A stretch of DNA of 64,000 bases. It comes from Ferrimonas sediminum (lineage in GTDB: Bacteria > Pseudomonadota > Gammaproteobacteria > Enterobacterales > Shewanellaceae). The notes under the pieces are model-generated. The model was not told where the DNA came from. It saw only the letters and a program-made list of their open reading frames with translations, and searched no databases. The DNA lies in the NCBI RefSeq assembly GCF_900100175.1, contig NZ_FNEM01000015.1, positions 47,134 to 111,133 of the forward strand, in the 5' to 3' direction. The translations under genes were made by a program, and so were the position numbers. Below, piece by piece: positions 27,092 to 37,038 of this stretch. Within the stretch, counting starts at the first letter, position 1, and each line of letters begins with the position of its first letter.

Positions 27092-28834
27092 ATGACGTTA
27101 GAACAACAGATTGCGCAAAAATTGATGCTGGATCTGCGCTATTTCGGTACCACGCCACAGACCCGCACTCCGATGCGAACCCTGCCGCCGGAACTGGCGG
27201 CGCTGATTGCCGATACCGGGCTGGGCGGGGTGATCCTGTTTGCCGAGAACTTGCAGGAGCCGGAACAGATCCTGACCCTTACCGACGACCTGCAACTGGC
27301 GTCGGCTGCCTCCGAATCTGGTGTGCCGCTGCTGATTTCGGTGGATCAGGAGGGGGGCCGGGTCTGCCGGACGCCGCGCTCCTTCACCACCGCCTTTGCT
27401 GGCAATATGGCACTGGGAGCTACCGATGAGCGTCATGGCGACGGCTTGACCCTGGCCAGCGCGGCGGCCATGGCGACGGAGCTGTCGGCGCTGGGGTTCA
27501 ACGTCAACCATGCTCCCTGTGTCGACGTCAATAACAACCCCGACAACCCGGTGATCAACGTGCGCGCTTTCGGCGATGACCCCGAGCTGGTGGCGCGACA
27601 CGGTGAGGCTCAGGTGCTGGGGCTGGAGGAGGCCGGGGTGATTGCCACCCTGAAGCACTTCCCTGGCCATGGCGATACCTGCGTCGACAGCCACACCGGG
27701 CTGCCGCGGGTGGATCATGGCCGGCCTCGGTTGCACGACATTGAGCTCAAACCCTTTGCCGACATCATCGCCCGCCAGCCTCCCGGTATGGTGATGACCG
27801 CCCATGTGCAATACCCGGCGCTCGACAGCACCGAGTTGACCGGGCGCCATGGCGAGGCGGTGCTGGCGCCGGCCACCATGTCCAGAGCCATCATTACCGA
27901 TCTGCTGCGTGGCCAGCTGGGCTATCAGGGGGTGGTGATCACCGATGCCATGGACATGGCCGGGATCAGCGACTATTTCGAACCGCTGGAGGCGGTGATT
28001 CAGGCGTTCCATGCCGGTGTCGATATCGCTCTGATGCCACTGCGGGTGCGCTGTCCGGCGGATCTGCAGCGCTTGCCGGCCCTGATTGGCGGCGTGGCCG
28101 ATGCCGTGACCGATGGCCGCCTGTGCCCGCAGGCTCTGGCGGTATCGGCTCGGCGCATATTGGATCTGAAGTGGCGCTTTAACCTGGGCAGCCGCAGCGC
28201 CCCAAGGGCCGAGCGGTTGGAATGGGCCGATTCGGTGTTGGGGTGTGAGCAACACCGGTTGCTGGAGCAGCAATTGGCCCAGGCCTCGATTACCCAGGTG
28301 GGCACGGCTAGCGCCAGCCTGCCGCAGACCGGATCCTGGCTGGTGTTGCTGCCGGAACTGGCGCAGGGGCAGGCCCTGGCATCGGCGCTTCGACGCTTCG
28401 GCCCCCCGGAGCTCCAGCTTCTGGTGATGTCGCCACGCCACCATCAAGATGGCGTCATTCGAGCCGCGATGGCCGCCTCACACGTGGTGATCGGTGGCTA
28501 CGTCTCGCCGCGGCAAAGCGTGGCGGAGTTGGGTGGCATGGATGACATGGCCCGGCTGACCGAGCAGCAGTTGATCAACGCCCACGACCCCTTGCGTCTC
28601 AAGGGACTGATGAAGGAAGCCCGGGAAACCGGCAAGTGGGTGGTGCACCTGAGCCTTCGGGCCCCGTACGATTGCCGCCTTTTTGCCAAGGAGGCCCATT
28701 GGATGCTGGCCAGCTACGCCTATCACCTGGATCAGACATCCCCGCCGCAAAGTGCCAGTTTCGATGCCCTGGCCAAGGTGCTGCTGGGCCAGGCGGCCCC
28801 CCAGGGCAGCCTGCCCCTGAAGGAGGTGTTATGA
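27092..28834 (+). CDS. GH3 beta-N-acetylhexosaminidase (NagZ-like, long form)
   Basis: A 580-residue glycoside hydrolase family 3 enzyme. The N-terminal TIM-barrel (residues about 1-340) has VPLLISVDQEGGRV, the NagZ motif KHFPGHGDTCVDSH (whose Asp-His pair is the general acid/base dyad) and the nucleophile Asp in VVITDAMDM. A GH3 C-terminal domain (about 390-580) makes it longer than cytoplasmic NagZ (about 340). No signal peptide is visible. It releases terminal GlcNAc from peptidoglycan or chitin fragments. It overlaps nagA by four bases, so the pair would liberate GlcNAc and then deacetylate GlcNAc-6-P. Confidence 0.88.
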   Translation: MTLEQQIAQKLMLDLRYFGTTPQTRTPMRTLPPELAALIADTGLGGVILFAENLQEPEQILTLTDDLQLASAASESGVPLLISVDQEGGRVCRTPRSFTTAFAGNMALGATDERHGDGLTLASAAAMATELSALGFNVNHAPCVDVNNNPDNPVINVRAFGDDPELVARHGEAQVLGLEEAGVIATLKHFPGHGDTCVDSHTGLPRVDHGRPRLHDIELKPFADIIARQPPGMVMTAHVQYPALDSTELTGRHGEAVLAPATMSRAIITDLLRGQLGYQGVVITDAMDMAGISDYFEPLEAVIQAFHAGVDIALMPLRVRCPADLQRLPALIGGVADAVTDGRLCPQALAVSARRILDLKWRFNLGSRSAPRAERLEWADSVLGCEQHRLLEQQLAQASITQVGTASASLPQTGSWLVLLPELAQGQALASALRRFGPPELQLLVMSPRHHQDGVIRAAMAASHVVIGGYVSPRQSVAELGGMDDMARLTEQQLINAHDPLRLKGLMKEARETGKWVVHLSLRAPYDCRLFAKEAHWMLASYAYHLDQTSPPQSASFDALAKVLLGQAAPQGSLPLKEVL

Positions 28835-29973
28835 CAGTACGCTACCGAATTGACCGTTTGTTTGACGGCCGGCAGATGCTGGCCGACCGGGTGCTGACCG
28901 TCGGGGGCGGTAAAGTGGTGGCTGTGGATCAGCAGTGCCAGCACGCCGACGTCCATCTGCCGGGCATTGTGGCGCCGGGATTGATGGATCTTCAGGTCAA
29001 TGGCGGCGGCGGAGTGTTGCTCAATGATTGCCCGGATTCCGCCGCCATGGCCCGTTTGTTTCAGGCCCACACTGCTCTGGGCACCACATCGATGCTGCCG
29101 ACGGTGATTACCGACTCGTTGGCGGTGATGACCGCCGCCGCCGATGCGGTGGCCGAGGCCCGTCGCCATAACCCCCATGGCATCATCGGCATTCACTTTG
29201 AAGGCCCGCACATTGCCGCGGCCAAGAAGGGGGCCCATTGCGGCGATCAGATTCGGCCGTTGTCCGAAGCCGAATGGCAGCTGTACCTGCGTGATGATCT
29301 GGGGGTCAAACTGGTGACCCTGGCACCGGAGACGGTCAGCTGTGCCGAGATTCAGACCCTGACAGCCATGGGCGTCAGGGTGTTCTTGGGGCACTCCAAT
29401 GCCAGCGCCGACCAGGCCCAGCAGGCCCTGAAGGCGGGAGCGGTCGGTTTTACCCACCTGTTTAATGCCATGTCCGCTTTTGGTTCCCGTGAACCGGGCA
29501 TGGTCGGGGCGGCGCTGTTGGATGACTCCAGTGTGGCTGGCCTGATCGCAGATGGTCAGCACCTGGACTACCGCTCTGCCCGAGTGGCGCTGCGCTGCAA
29601 GGGCGCGGACAACATCGCCCTGGTGACCGATGCCATGCCGCTGGTGGGCAGCGATCAGCAGCGGTTTACCCTGGTGGATCGCGAAGTGCACCGGCAGGGG
29701 GATCGCCTGCTGGCTCACAGCGGCGAGCTGGCAGGATCGCTGCTGGACATGGGGGCGGCGGTGCGCAATGCGGTGCTGCACCTGGGGGTCAGCCTCGAGC
29801 AGGCGCTGAGGATGGCCAGTGCGGTGCCGGCCCGGGCACTGGGGCTGGAGGCCCTCTATGGCCACCTTCGCCCTGGTGCCGTTGCCAACCTGGTGTGGTT
29901 GTCACCTCAGCTTCGGGTGCAGGGCACCTGGGTGGCAGGCCGGCGGCAGACCGTTGAGACATCAGCCCACTAG
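28831..29973 (+). CDS. nagA: N-acetylglucosamine-6-phosphate deacetylase
   Basis: A 380-residue amidohydrolase converting GlcNAc-6-phosphate to glucosamine-6-phosphate and acetate. Motifs are GLMDLQVNGGGGV, the metal-binding Glu in GIHFEGPH, the two His in FLGHSNAS and THLFNAMSAF, and the catalytic Asp in LVTDAMPLV. An AGGAGG site at 28821-28826 serves the ATG, which overlaps the GH3 stop (ATGA). No nagB, nagK or transporter is adjacent. The gene ends 12 bases inside the convergent kinase gene. Confidence 0.94.
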   Translation: MTVRYRIDRLFDGRQMLADRVLTVGGGKVVAVDQQCQHADVHLPGIVAPGLMDLQVNGGGGVLLNDCPDSAAMARLFQAHTALGTTSMLPTVITDSLAVMTAAADAVAEARRHNPHGIIGIHFEGPHIAAAKKGAHCGDQIRPLSEAEWQLYLRDDLGVKLVTLAPETVSCAEIQTLTAMGVRVFLGHSNASADQAQQALKAGAVGFTHLFNAMSAFGSREPGMVGAALLDDSSVAGLIADGQHLDYRSARVALRCKGADNIALVTDAMPLVGSDQQRFTLVDREVHRQGDRLLAHSGELAGSLLDMGAAVRNAVLHLGVSLEQALRMASAVPARALGLEALYGHLRPGAVANLVWLSPQLRVQGTWVAGRRQTVETSAH

Positions 29974-31656
29974 CCACTGGGCAACCAGGGCCGCCATCAG
30001 TATGGCGCTGACGCCCTGCCAAAACCGAACCGGGTAGCGCCTGGCCAGAGGCAAGGATCGTTCGTTTCCACCGGTCTGCGGGTGGTGTAGCCGCTGTTGC
30101 AGCTCCGACAAGGAGCTCAGTCGTCGCTTGGGGTCGGCGGCGGTGGCCTGCTCAAGCAGGCTATCCAGCCACAGCGGTTGGTTAGGCTGCCACTGTCTGA
30201 GGCTGCGGTATCGCCAGTCACTGAGGCGCCGTCGCTGTCCCGGACGCTTACTGGCGTAAGGCAGTTGTCCACAGACCAATTCATATAGGATGACGCCCAG
30301 TGAGAACAGATCACTGCGGTTGTCTGCCGGTTGCTCCAGCTGGGTTTCCGGAGCGCTGTAATCGGCGGTGCCCACCGCCTGGGACAGCTGCTGCCAGCCG
30401 GGTAACTCCTGCAGAGATCCCGCCCCCATGCTGCCGAAATCGATCAGCTTGATGTTGCCGTCGGTGTCGATCATCACGTTGTCCGGCTTCAGATCCCGAT
30501 GCACCATCTGCTGTCGCTGCAGGGCGCGCAGTCCGGCGACGATCCCGTCCACCACAGGCCGCAGCCGCTGAATCTCTGGATTGGGGTGATCCTGATGCCA
30601 CTGCGACAGGGTCTGGCCGTCGATGTATTCGCAGATCAGGTACAGGAAGCGACTGTTGTGATTCAGCCGGGTGGTCATGAGATTGGGGTGACTCAGGCAT
30701 TGACCGACCCAGGCTTCGCGGGCCAGGGCCGCCAGCTGGCTGTGGTGGTCTTCCAGGTTGGGCGACGGGGCCTTGAGCACCCACAGCCCGCCCTGCTGCC
30801 GATCCCGGACCAGATACAGATGAGAGCGCGGGCTGGCGTGCAGGCAGCGCACCACCTGGTAGTGATCCAGGCTTTGCCCGGCGGCCAGAATGGGCGGTAT
30901 GGCCAGGTGCTGCCATTGCTGCAATAACTGTTGTGGCTGATCGCCGGGGCACTGCTGCACCTCGATGATCAGGCAACTGACGTTGTCGCGACTGCCGTGC
31001 TCCTGTGCCAGCTGCACCAATCGCTGGGCGGTGGTTTCCAGATCGTTCTGTCGCGCCAGTTCAGCCTTGATCTGTTTGGGCTTGAGGTGATCGTGAAAGC
31101 CGTCGGAGCTGAGTAAAAAGCGATCCCCCGCCTGCAGCTGTAGCTGATGGGTATCGACCCGCAGGTGGGGTTCAGCCCCAAGCGCCCGGGTCAGTACCCG
31201 GCCATTGTTGTGGCTGGCGGTCAGCACCTGCCACTGGCCGTCGCGGATCAGGGCCACCTGGCTGTCGCCGACCTGATAGAGGTAGCCCTGGTTGCCCTTA
31301 AGAACCAGGGCGGAAAAAGTGGTTAGCCATTGCTGCCGACCGAGGCCGCAATGACACAGCCACTGATTGAGGGCGGCCAGCAGCTTCGAGGCGCGGCGGT
31401 GGGTGCCCCAACTGGCCGGGGTGGCGTAGAAGTCCTGCACAAAACTGGTGACGCTGAGCACTGCCGCCGGACCGCCATGGCTGGCATTAGACACGCCATC
31501 GGCCAGGGCCGCAGCCCAGCCATGATGTTCTGCTTCCCGGGCGCCGGGGCGCCCCAGGGCAAAAGCGTCCTGGTTGGCGGCTTTGGCGCCGGCGGCAGAG
31601 TGACCGCCGAACGCCAGTGACAGCCGGGTCTGGCTGCTGACCGGATTAGCCGACAC
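29962..31656 (-). CDS. PP2C phosphatase / Ser-Thr kinase fusion, membrane-anchored
   Basis: A 564-residue fusion protein. Residues 1-235 are a PP2C-type phosphatase ([42 protein letters not shown]). Residues about 265-525 are a Hanks-type kinase with the ATP lysine in LWVLKAPS, the catalytic loop [14 protein letters not shown] and the APE-like YSAPETQ. A single C-terminal transmembrane helix ([19 protein letters not shown]) ends the protein, so both domains face the cytoplasm. The start is GTG, overlapping the transporter gene by 11 bases. Similar fusions occur in nitrate-assimilation clusters of Pseudomonas and relatives. The substrate is unknown; a control role in nitrate uptake is inferred from context. 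Confidence 0.9.
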   Translation of the reverse strand: MSANPVSSQTRLSLAFGGHSAAGAKAANQDAFALGRPGAREAEHHGWAAALADGVSNASHGGPAAVLSVTSFVQDFYATPASWGTHRRASKLLAALNQWLCHCGLGRQQWLTTFSALVLKGNQGYLYQVGDSQVALIRDGQWQVLTASHNNGRVLTRALGAEPHLRVDTHQLQLQAGDRFLLSSDGFHDHLKPKQIKAELARQNDLETTAQRLVQLAQEHGSRDNVSCLIIEVQQCPGDQPQQLLQQWQHLAIPPILAAGQSLDHYQVVRCLHASPRSHLYLVRDRQQGGLWVLKAPSPNLEDHHSQLAALAREAWVGQCLSHPNLMTTRLNHNSRFLYLICEYIDGQTLSQWHQDHPNPEIQRLRPVVDGIVAGLRALQRQQMVHRDLKPDNVMIDTDGNIKLIDFGSMGAGSLQELPGWQQLSQAVGTADYSAPETQLEQPADNRSDLFSLGVILYELVCGQLPYASKRPGQRRRLSDWRYRSLRQWQPNQPLWLDSLLEQATAADPKRRLSSLSELQQRLHHPQTGGNERSLPLARRYPVRFWQGVSAILMAALVAQWLVG

Positions 31657-33115
31657 GGATCAGCTCCACGCTGCCATCTTCCCGAATCTCGGCGATCTGC
31701 CCCCGGGGTTCCTCCATCAGCAGCAGGGTCAGCAGGCCCACCACGGCAGTGGCGGCGATGACCCAGAAAAACGTGGCATAGTCCACCATCGACAGCACGG
31801 TCAGGTAGACCACGGCACCAACGTTGCCGTAGGCGCCGGTCATGCCGGCAATCTGGCCGGTGAGGCGGCGCTTGATCAGTGGCACGGCCGCAAACACCGC
31901 GCCCTCACCGGCCTGGACAAAGAAGGAGCAGGCCATGGCGGCGCCGACGGCCAGCAGCAGCGGCCAGTTACCGTCGATCTGGGCCATCAGCGCGTACCCC
32001 AGGGCCAGGCCGGTCGTCAGTATGATCAGGGTGCGTTTGCGGCCAAAGCGATCGCTGAGCCAGCCGCCCCCGGGTCGAGAGGCCAGGTTCATAAAGGCGT
32101 AGGCCGAGGCCAGCATGCCGGCGTAGACCATATCCAGTTCAAACACCTCGGCAAAGAACAGCGGCAACATCGATACCACCGCCAGTTCGGAGCCGAAGGT
32201 GGCAAAGTAGAGCACGTTTAGTACCGCCACCTGCTTGAATTTGTATTGATGCTCCGCTGCTACCGGTGTCCGGAATACCCCCTTGTTGACCCGCCAGGCC
32301 TGTACCACCTCCAGAATAAACAGCAACCCCAGGGCGCCATACAGGCCGTAGACCAGAGGCTGGCTTAACAGCTTGACCCCGGCGGGGGAAAGTTTCCATG
32401 TCAGCAGGGCCAGGGCACCGTACATCGGCAACTTCATCACCAGCAACAGGGCGAAGTCCCCCTTGCTGGTGACCTCCATGGCGCCACTCTGCTTGGGTTT
32501 GAAGTAGGTAGAGCCCTTCGGGGTGTCGTTGACGTTCTGGTACCAGATGACGCTGAACAGCAGGCTGAGGACGCCGGTCACCGCAACGGCGTAGCGCCAA
32601 CCGTTGTCGCCGCCGAACCACAGCGCCAGCAGCGGCAGGGTCATGGCGCCGGCGGCGGAGCCGAAGTTGCCCCAGCCGCCGTAGATCCCTTCGGCGGTGC
32701 CCAGTTCATGGGCGGGAAACCACTCGCTGACCATGCGGATGCCGACTACAAACCCGGCGCCAATAAAGCCAAGCAGGAATCGCGACAGGGCGGCGGTGGC
32801 GAAGTCGTCGGCAAAGGCAAACATAAAGCAGGGCAGACTGCACAGCGCCAGCAGGCCGGCGTAGGTCAGCCTGGGGCCGTAGCGGTCGGTGAGCATGCCG
32901 ATCACCACCCGGGCCGGAATAGTCAGGGCGACATTGAGGATCAGCAGGGTTTTTACCTGGGCACCACTGAGGCCGAGGGAATCGGCGATCACCCCCAGCA
33001 ACGGCGCGTGGTTGAACCATACGAAGAAGGTGATGAAAAAGGCCATCCAGCTGAGATGGAGGATTTTCATCTTGCCGGTAAACGAAAGCAGCTTGATGCC
33101 GTCATTGCGTTGCAT
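31646..33115 (-). CDS. nasA: Assimilatory nitrate/nitrite transporter (NarK/NasA MFS)
   Basis: A 489-residue major facilitator with twelve predicted helices. The two nitrate-signature glycine motifs are present: [16 protein letters not shown] in helix 5 and [15 protein letters not shown] in helix 11. So are the MFS loop DRYGPR and the substrate Arg in [11 protein letters not shown]. It imports nitrate across the inner membrane. It lies after nirD and before the phosphatase-kinase fusion in a leftward operon with cobA and nirBD, all serving nitrate assimilation. The symbol follows Pseudomonas/Klebsiella usage, where names vary. Confidence 0.92.
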   Translation of the reverse strand: MQRNDGIKLLSFTGKMKILHLSWMAFFITFFVWFNHAPLLGVIADSLGLSGAQVKTLLILNVALTIPARVVIGMLTDRYGPRLTYAGLLALCSLPCFMFAFADDFATAALSRFLLGFIGAGFVVGIRMVSEWFPAHELGTAEGIYGGWGNFGSAAGAMTLPLLALWFGGDNGWRYAVAVTGVLSLLFSVIWYQNVNDTPKGSTYFKPKQSGAMEVTSKGDFALLLVMKLPMYGALALLTWKLSPAGVKLLSQPLVYGLYGALGLLFILEVVQAWRVNKGVFRTPVAAEHQYKFKQVAVLNVLYFATFGSELAVVSMLPLFFAEVFELDMVYAGMLASAYAFMNLASRPGGGWLSDRFGRKRTLIILTTGLALGYALMAQIDGNWPLLLAVGAAMACSFFVQAGEGAVFAAVPLIKRRLTGQIAGMTGAYGNVGAVVYLTVLSMVDYATFFWVIAATAVVGLLTLLLMEEPRGQIAEIREDGSVELIRVG

Positions 33116-33143
33116 GGGTTACTCCTTTAACCAAAAGTGGGGA

Positions 33144-33476
33144 TCAGGGGCGCAGTTGCACCTTGCCGTTCACCGCCCGCACCGGATAGGTGGGAATCGA
33201 CACCCGTTCATCCTGCAGGCAGCGGCCGCTGCTGAGGCAGTAGTGGTGGCGGTACAGGGGCGAGCTGACGGTCAGGGTGCCGTCCACCTCCGCCAGCAGA
33301 CCGCGGGACATGACATTGGCCTTGCCGAGGGGGTCGTGATTGCCGATGGCGTACAGTTCGCCGCTGGCCAGATAGAAGATGGCCACCTGCTTGTCGTCCA
33401 GCAGGGCGCAGACGCCGCTGTCGGGGCTGAGATCGTCGAGGGCGCAGATCTCCTGCCAATGGGATGAGGTGCTCAT
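33144..33476 (-). CDS. nirD: Nitrite reductase small subunit NirD
   Basis: A 110-residue Rieske-like small subunit of NADH-dependent nitrite reductase. It resembles the family segment by segment (ICALDDLSPDSGVCALLDDKQVAIFYL, YAIGNHDPLGKANVMSRGL, VSSPLYRHHYCLSSGRCL). As usual for NirD, the full Rieske Cys/His iron-sulphur set is not retained. The start overlaps the nirB stop by four bases and has a GGAG ribosome site inside nirB, consistent with coupled synthesis. Confidence 0.95.
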   Translation of the reverse strand: MSTSSHWQEICALDDLSPDSGVCALLDDKQVAIFYLASGELYAIGNHDPLGKANVMSRGLLAEVDGTLTVSSPLYRHHYCLSSGRCLQDERVSIPTYPVRAVNGKVQLRP

Positions 33477-35989
33477 ACCGACTCCTTGATGTCGATGGTG
33501 GCGGGGCGGATCTGACCGCGTTCTTCGGTAAAGACCACGCCGTCGTCACTCTGCCTGCTGTTGATGAAGTGCTGAAACTGCTTCAGGCGCTTGGGGTCAT
33601 CCAGGGTGGTTTTCCATTCGCACTGATAGCGATCCACCAGCGTCTGCATCTGCCGTTCCAATTCGGCGTTGAGGCCCAGGCTGTCGTCGATGACCACCTG
33701 TTTGAGGTAGTCCAGTCCACCGTCGAGGCTCTCCAGCCACACCGAGGTGCGCTGCAGACGTTCGGCGGTACGGACGTAGAACATCATGATTCGGTCGATG
33801 TAAGTGAGCAGGGTGGCGTCATCGAGGTCGGTGGCAAACAGGTCGGCGTGACGGGGGCGCATGCCGCCGTTCCCCCCCACGTACAGGTTCCAGCCTTTAT
33901 CGGTGGCGATGACGCCGTAGTCTTTGCTCTGGGCCTCGGCGCACTCTCGGGCGCAGCCGGACACCGCCAGTTTGATTTTATGGGGGGAGCGGATGCCCCG
34001 GTAGCGGTGCTCGATGCGGATCGCCATGGCGGTGGAGTCCTGAACGCCGTAGCGGCACCAGGTGCTGCCGACACAGGACTTGACCGTTCGCATCGCCTTG
34101 CCATAGGCGTGGCCAGTTTCAAAACCGGCGTCCACCAGGCGGCGCCAGATGGCGGGCAGTTGCTCCATGCGGGCACCGAACAGGTCGATGCGCTGACCGC
34201 CGGTGATCTTGGTATACAGGCCATACTCTTTGGCCACCTGACCGAGGACGATCAATTTGTCGGCGGTAATCTCGCCACCGGGCACCCGCGGCACCACCGA
34301 ATAGGTGCCGTCTTTCTGCATGTTGGCCAGGAAGCGGTCATTGGTGTCCTGCAGGCCGACATGGGCGTCGTCGAGGATGTAGTCATTCCACAGCGAGGCC
34401 AGCATCGAGGCCACCGCCGGCCGGCAGATTTCGCAGCCTCGCCCCTGACCACACTGGTTCAGCAGGGCGTCAAAGGTCTTAATCTCCCGCACCCGCAGGA
34501 TGTCGAACAGTTCGGCACGGGAGTAGGGAAAATGGTTGCACAGGCTGCGGTCGACGGTCAGACCCTGCTGCTCCAGCCGGTTGTCCAGCAGTTGCCCCAC
34601 CAGCTGGCCACAGCCGCCGCAGCCGGTGCCGGCTTTGGTACAGCTCTTGAGGCTGGCCAGGTCGCAGGCGCCGGCCTCGATGGCATCGATGAGGTCGGCC
34701 TTGCTGACGTCGTGGCAGGCGCAGATCTGGGCCGAGTCCGGTAGGGCCTCCACCCCGGAGCCGGCCGCGCCGCCCTCCTCCGGCAGTGGCAGCAACAGCG
34801 ATTCCGGCGGTTGCGGCAGTGGCATCTGGTTCAGACACAGCTGCAGCCAGTTACCGTAATCGCTGGCATCCCCCACCAATACCGCCCCCAGCAGTTTGGT
34901 GCCGCTGTCGTCGACGACGATCTTCTTGTACAGGCCGTTAGCGTGGTCACTGAACCAGTAGCTGAGGGCGCCGGGACTGTTGCCGTGGGCATCGCCGATG
35001 CTGGCGACGTCCACGCCCAGTAGCTTTAGCTTGGTGCTCATGTCGGCGCCGCTGAAGGCGGATTGCCGGCCTCGAATGGTGGCCGCGGCCACCTTGGCCA
35101 TCTGGTAGCCCGGTGCCACCAGACCGAAAATGCGCTGCTGCCACAAGGCGCATTCGCCAATGGCGTAGACATTGGCATTCGAGGTCTGACACTGATCATT
35201 GATCACAATGCCTCCCCGTTCGCCGATCTGCAGCTGACTCTGGCGTGCCAGGTGATCCTGAGGGCGGATGCCGGCGGAGAACACCACCATATCGGTATCC
35301 AGGCTGCTGCCATCGGCAAAGCTCAGTCGGTAGCGACAGGGGCCGTCCGGACTGGCGTCGATGCTTTGGGTGGCTTTGTCGGTGTGCACCGTCAGTCCCA
35401 GTTGCTCGATCTTTTGCCGCAACAAGGTTCCGCCGCCATCGTCCAGCTGCACTGCCATCAGCCGGGGCGCAAACTCGACTACATGAGTTTGCAGGCCCAG
35501 GGTGTTGAGGGCGTTGGCGGCTTCCAGTCCGAGCAGACCGCCGCCGATGACCACGCCGACCCGGCTGCTGGTGGCGGAGTGCTGAATCGCCTGCAGATCT
35601 TCGATGGTCCGGTAGGGGTGGATGTGGGGCTGCTCCCGGCCTGGAATGGGTGGCACAAAGGGGTAGGAGCCGGTGGCCAGTACCAGGGTGTGATAGCTGT
35701 ACTGCTGGCCATCGCTGCAGGTCAATGCCTGCTTGTTCGTGTCGATGCTGAGGACTCGGGTGGACAGATGGCTGATCACCCCCTGCCGCTGGTAATCCTG
35801 TGGATCGGCCAGGGCCAGGTCATCGGCATTGCCGTTGTCAAAATAGCGGGTCAGCTGCACCCGGTCGTAGGCCAGGCGCGGCTCTTCGGCGAACACCTGC
35901 AACTGGAAGTCGCTGCAGCCGGCCATCTCTTCGATAAATCGGTGGCCAACCATTCCGTTGCCGACCACTGCAATTATGGGTTTGGTCAT
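33473..35989 (-). CDS. nirB: Assimilatory nitrite reductase large subunit NirB
   Basis: An 838-residue NADH-nitrite reductase reducing nitrite to ammonium with six electrons. Order of domains: FAD/NAD(P)-binding (PIIAVVGNGMVGHRF; VVIGGGLLGLEAANAL), two BFD-type [2Fe-2S] segments (CACHDVSKADLI ... CTKAGTGCGGCG and CGQGRGCEICRP), the ferredoxin-like half domain, then the siroheme/4Fe-4S domain (CVGSTWCRYGVQDS and SGCARECAEA). The ATG giving MTKPIIAV with a GAGGAGA site is chosen; an upstream start adds six residues. Eleven bases separate it from cobA, whose product makes siroheme. Confidence 0.97.
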   Translation of the reverse strand: MTKPIIAVVGNGMVGHRFIEEMAGCSDFQLQVFAEEPRLAYDRVQLTRYFDNGNADDLALADPQDYQRQGVISHLSTRVLSIDTNKQALTCSDGQQYSYHTLVLATGSYPFVPPIPGREQPHIHPYRTIEDLQAIQHSATSSRVGVVIGGGLLGLEAANALNTLGLQTHVVEFAPRLMAVQLDDGGGTLLRQKIEQLGLTVHTDKATQSIDASPDGPCRYRLSFADGSSLDTDMVVFSAGIRPQDHLARQSQLQIGERGGIVINDQCQTSNANVYAIGECALWQQRIFGLVAPGYQMAKVAAATIRGRQSAFSGADMSTKLKLLGVDVASIGDAHGNSPGALSYWFSDHANGLYKKIVVDDSGTKLLGAVLVGDASDYGNWLQLCLNQMPLPQPPESLLLPLPEEGGAAGSGVEALPDSAQICACHDVSKADLIDAIEAGACDLASLKSCTKAGTGCGGCGQLVGQLLDNRLEQQGLTVDRSLCNHFPYSRAELFDILRVREIKTFDALLNQCGQGRGCEICRPAVASMLASLWNDYILDDAHVGLQDTNDRFLANMQKDGTYSVVPRVPGGEITADKLIVLGQVAKEYGLYTKITGGQRIDLFGARMEQLPAIWRRLVDAGFETGHAYGKAMRTVKSCVGSTWCRYGVQDSTAMAIRIEHRYRGIRSPHKIKLAVSGCARECAEAQSKDYGVIATDKGWNLYVGGNGGMRPRHADLFATDLDDATLLTYIDRIMMFYVRTAERLQRTSVWLESLDGGLDYLKQVVIDDSLGLNAELERQMQTLVDRYQCEWKTTLDDPKRLKQFQHFINSRQSDDGVVFTEERGQIRPATIDIKESV

Positions 35990-35999
35990 TGCTCTCTCC

Positions 36000-36785
36000 T
36001 CAGGCAATCGCTTGCTGGCTGTGAAACGTGGGCTGCCACCACCTCAGGGAGTCGGCCAGGCGCACCACCTCGCCGATGTAAATCAGGGTGGGGCTGCGCA
36101 GGTTGTGACGCAGGGCATCGGTGGCCATCTGCGTTAGCGAGGTGATGATCACCCGCTGCTCCGGGCGACAGCCGTTTTCCACCAGGGCCACCGGCGTGGC
36201 GTCACTCATGCCGTTCAGGCTCAGCTGGTGGCGGATGTGAGGCAGTTGATTCAGTCCCATGTAGAACACCAGGGTCTGATTGCCCTTGGCCAGGGCGGCC
36301 CAGTCCAGTTGCAGCTTGGCATCGGCCTGGCCGGTGATCAGGGTGCAGCTCTGGGACAGGCCCCGGTGGGTCAGGGGAATGCCGGCATAGCTGCCACAGC
36401 CGCTGGCGGCGGTGATGCCGGGAATCACTTCGGCGACCACCCCTGCCCGATGCAGGGCCAGTAACTCTTCGCTGCCGCGGCCAAACACAAAGGGGTCGCC
36501 GCCCTTGAGGCGCACAATCCGGTGCCCCTGGCGAGCCAGCGCCACCATGCGCTGATTCAGTTGCGCCTGGGGCAGGGCGTGGTTATGGCGCTTTTTGCCC
36601 ACGTAGATGGCGCTGGCACCGTCGGGAAAGCGGGCCCGAATGGCTTCACTGACCAGATTGTCATACAGGATCACATCGGCCTGCTGAATGCGATCCATCG
36701 CCTTCAGGGTGAGCAGTTCCGGGTCGCCGGGGCCGGCGCCAATCAGGGACACCTGGGCGGGGGCAGAAATGGATGGGGGTCGCAT
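36000..36785 (-). CDS. cobA: Uroporphyrinogen-III C-methyltransferase (SUMT)
   Basis: A 261-residue SAM-dependent enzyme that methylates uroporphyrinogen III at C2 and C7 to precorrin-2, the first step to siroheme. Motifs are SLIGAGPGDPELLTLKAM, VYVGKK-like IYVGKKRH, RLKGGDPFVFGRGSEE and PGITAASGCGSYAGIPLTHR. It is the stand-alone SUMT form without the CysG N-terminal dehydrogenase/ferrochelatase. The ATG of MRPPSISAP with a GGAG site is chosen. It is the first gene of the leftward nitrite operon and supplies siroheme to NirB. A near-consensus sigma-54 promoter lies 42 bases upstream. Confidence 0.95.
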   Translation of the reverse strand: MRPPSISAPAQVSLIGAGPGDPELLTLKAMDRIQQADVILYDNLVSEAIRARFPDGASAIYVGKKRHNHALPQAQLNQRMVALARQGHRIVRLKGGDPFVFGRGSEELLALHRAGVVAEVIPGITAASGCGSYAGIPLTHRGLSQSCTLITGQADAKLQLDWAALAKGNQTLVFYMGLNQLPHIRHQLSLNGMSDATPVALVENGCRPEQRVIITSLTQMATDALRHNLRSPTLIYIGEVVRLADSLRWWQPTFHSQQAIA

Positions 36786-36826
36786 TGGGCGATCTCCTGC
36801 TGAAAAAGGAACAGTAGTCAGACAGG

Positions 36827-36842
36827 GGCAAGAGCGGTGCCA
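36827..36842 (-). promoter_or_regulatory. Sigma-54 promoter of cobA-nirBD operon
   Basis: The minus strand reads TGGCACCGCTCTTGCC: GG and GC are separated by ten bases, and both half-elements (TGGCAC, TTGC) match the consensus. The predicted start is near 36816, about 30 bases before the cobA ATG. Confidence 0.85.
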
Positions 36843-36951
36843 CAACGTGATAGCTTCGGTTTATTGGTGCTTATTTTATTTATAAACAATGTTTTATATG
36901 GATTTTGACTCTCTTGGTTTCTGGGCGTCTATCGGAAAACGGTACGCATCA

Positions 36952-36968
36952 TGCACCGTGATGAGGCA
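36952..36968. promoter_or_regulatory. NtrC site shared by divergent nitrate operons
   Basis: TGCACCGTGATGAGGCA fits TGC-N11-GCA, with a full TGCACC half on the left. It is centred about 140 bases from both predicted sigma-54 start points (near 36816 and 37101), an ordinary enhancer distance for either direction. Confidence 0.72.
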
Positions 36969-37038
36969 CAGCTGCACTAAAGATGGGATTTTATTCGTCT
37001 TTAGCGAGTACTAAGTCGTCTTGGGTTGAGCGTCATTG

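Noticed and set aside
27098..28447. Long leftward frame of 449 codons opposite the GH3 gene
   Set aside because: Antisense shadow with Gln/Arg/His-rich composition and no ribosome site. The GH3 motifs are on the plus strand.
33464..34744. Rightward frame of 426 codons opposite nirB
   Set aside because: Shadow of nirB in high-GC DNA, lacking any recognisable domain.
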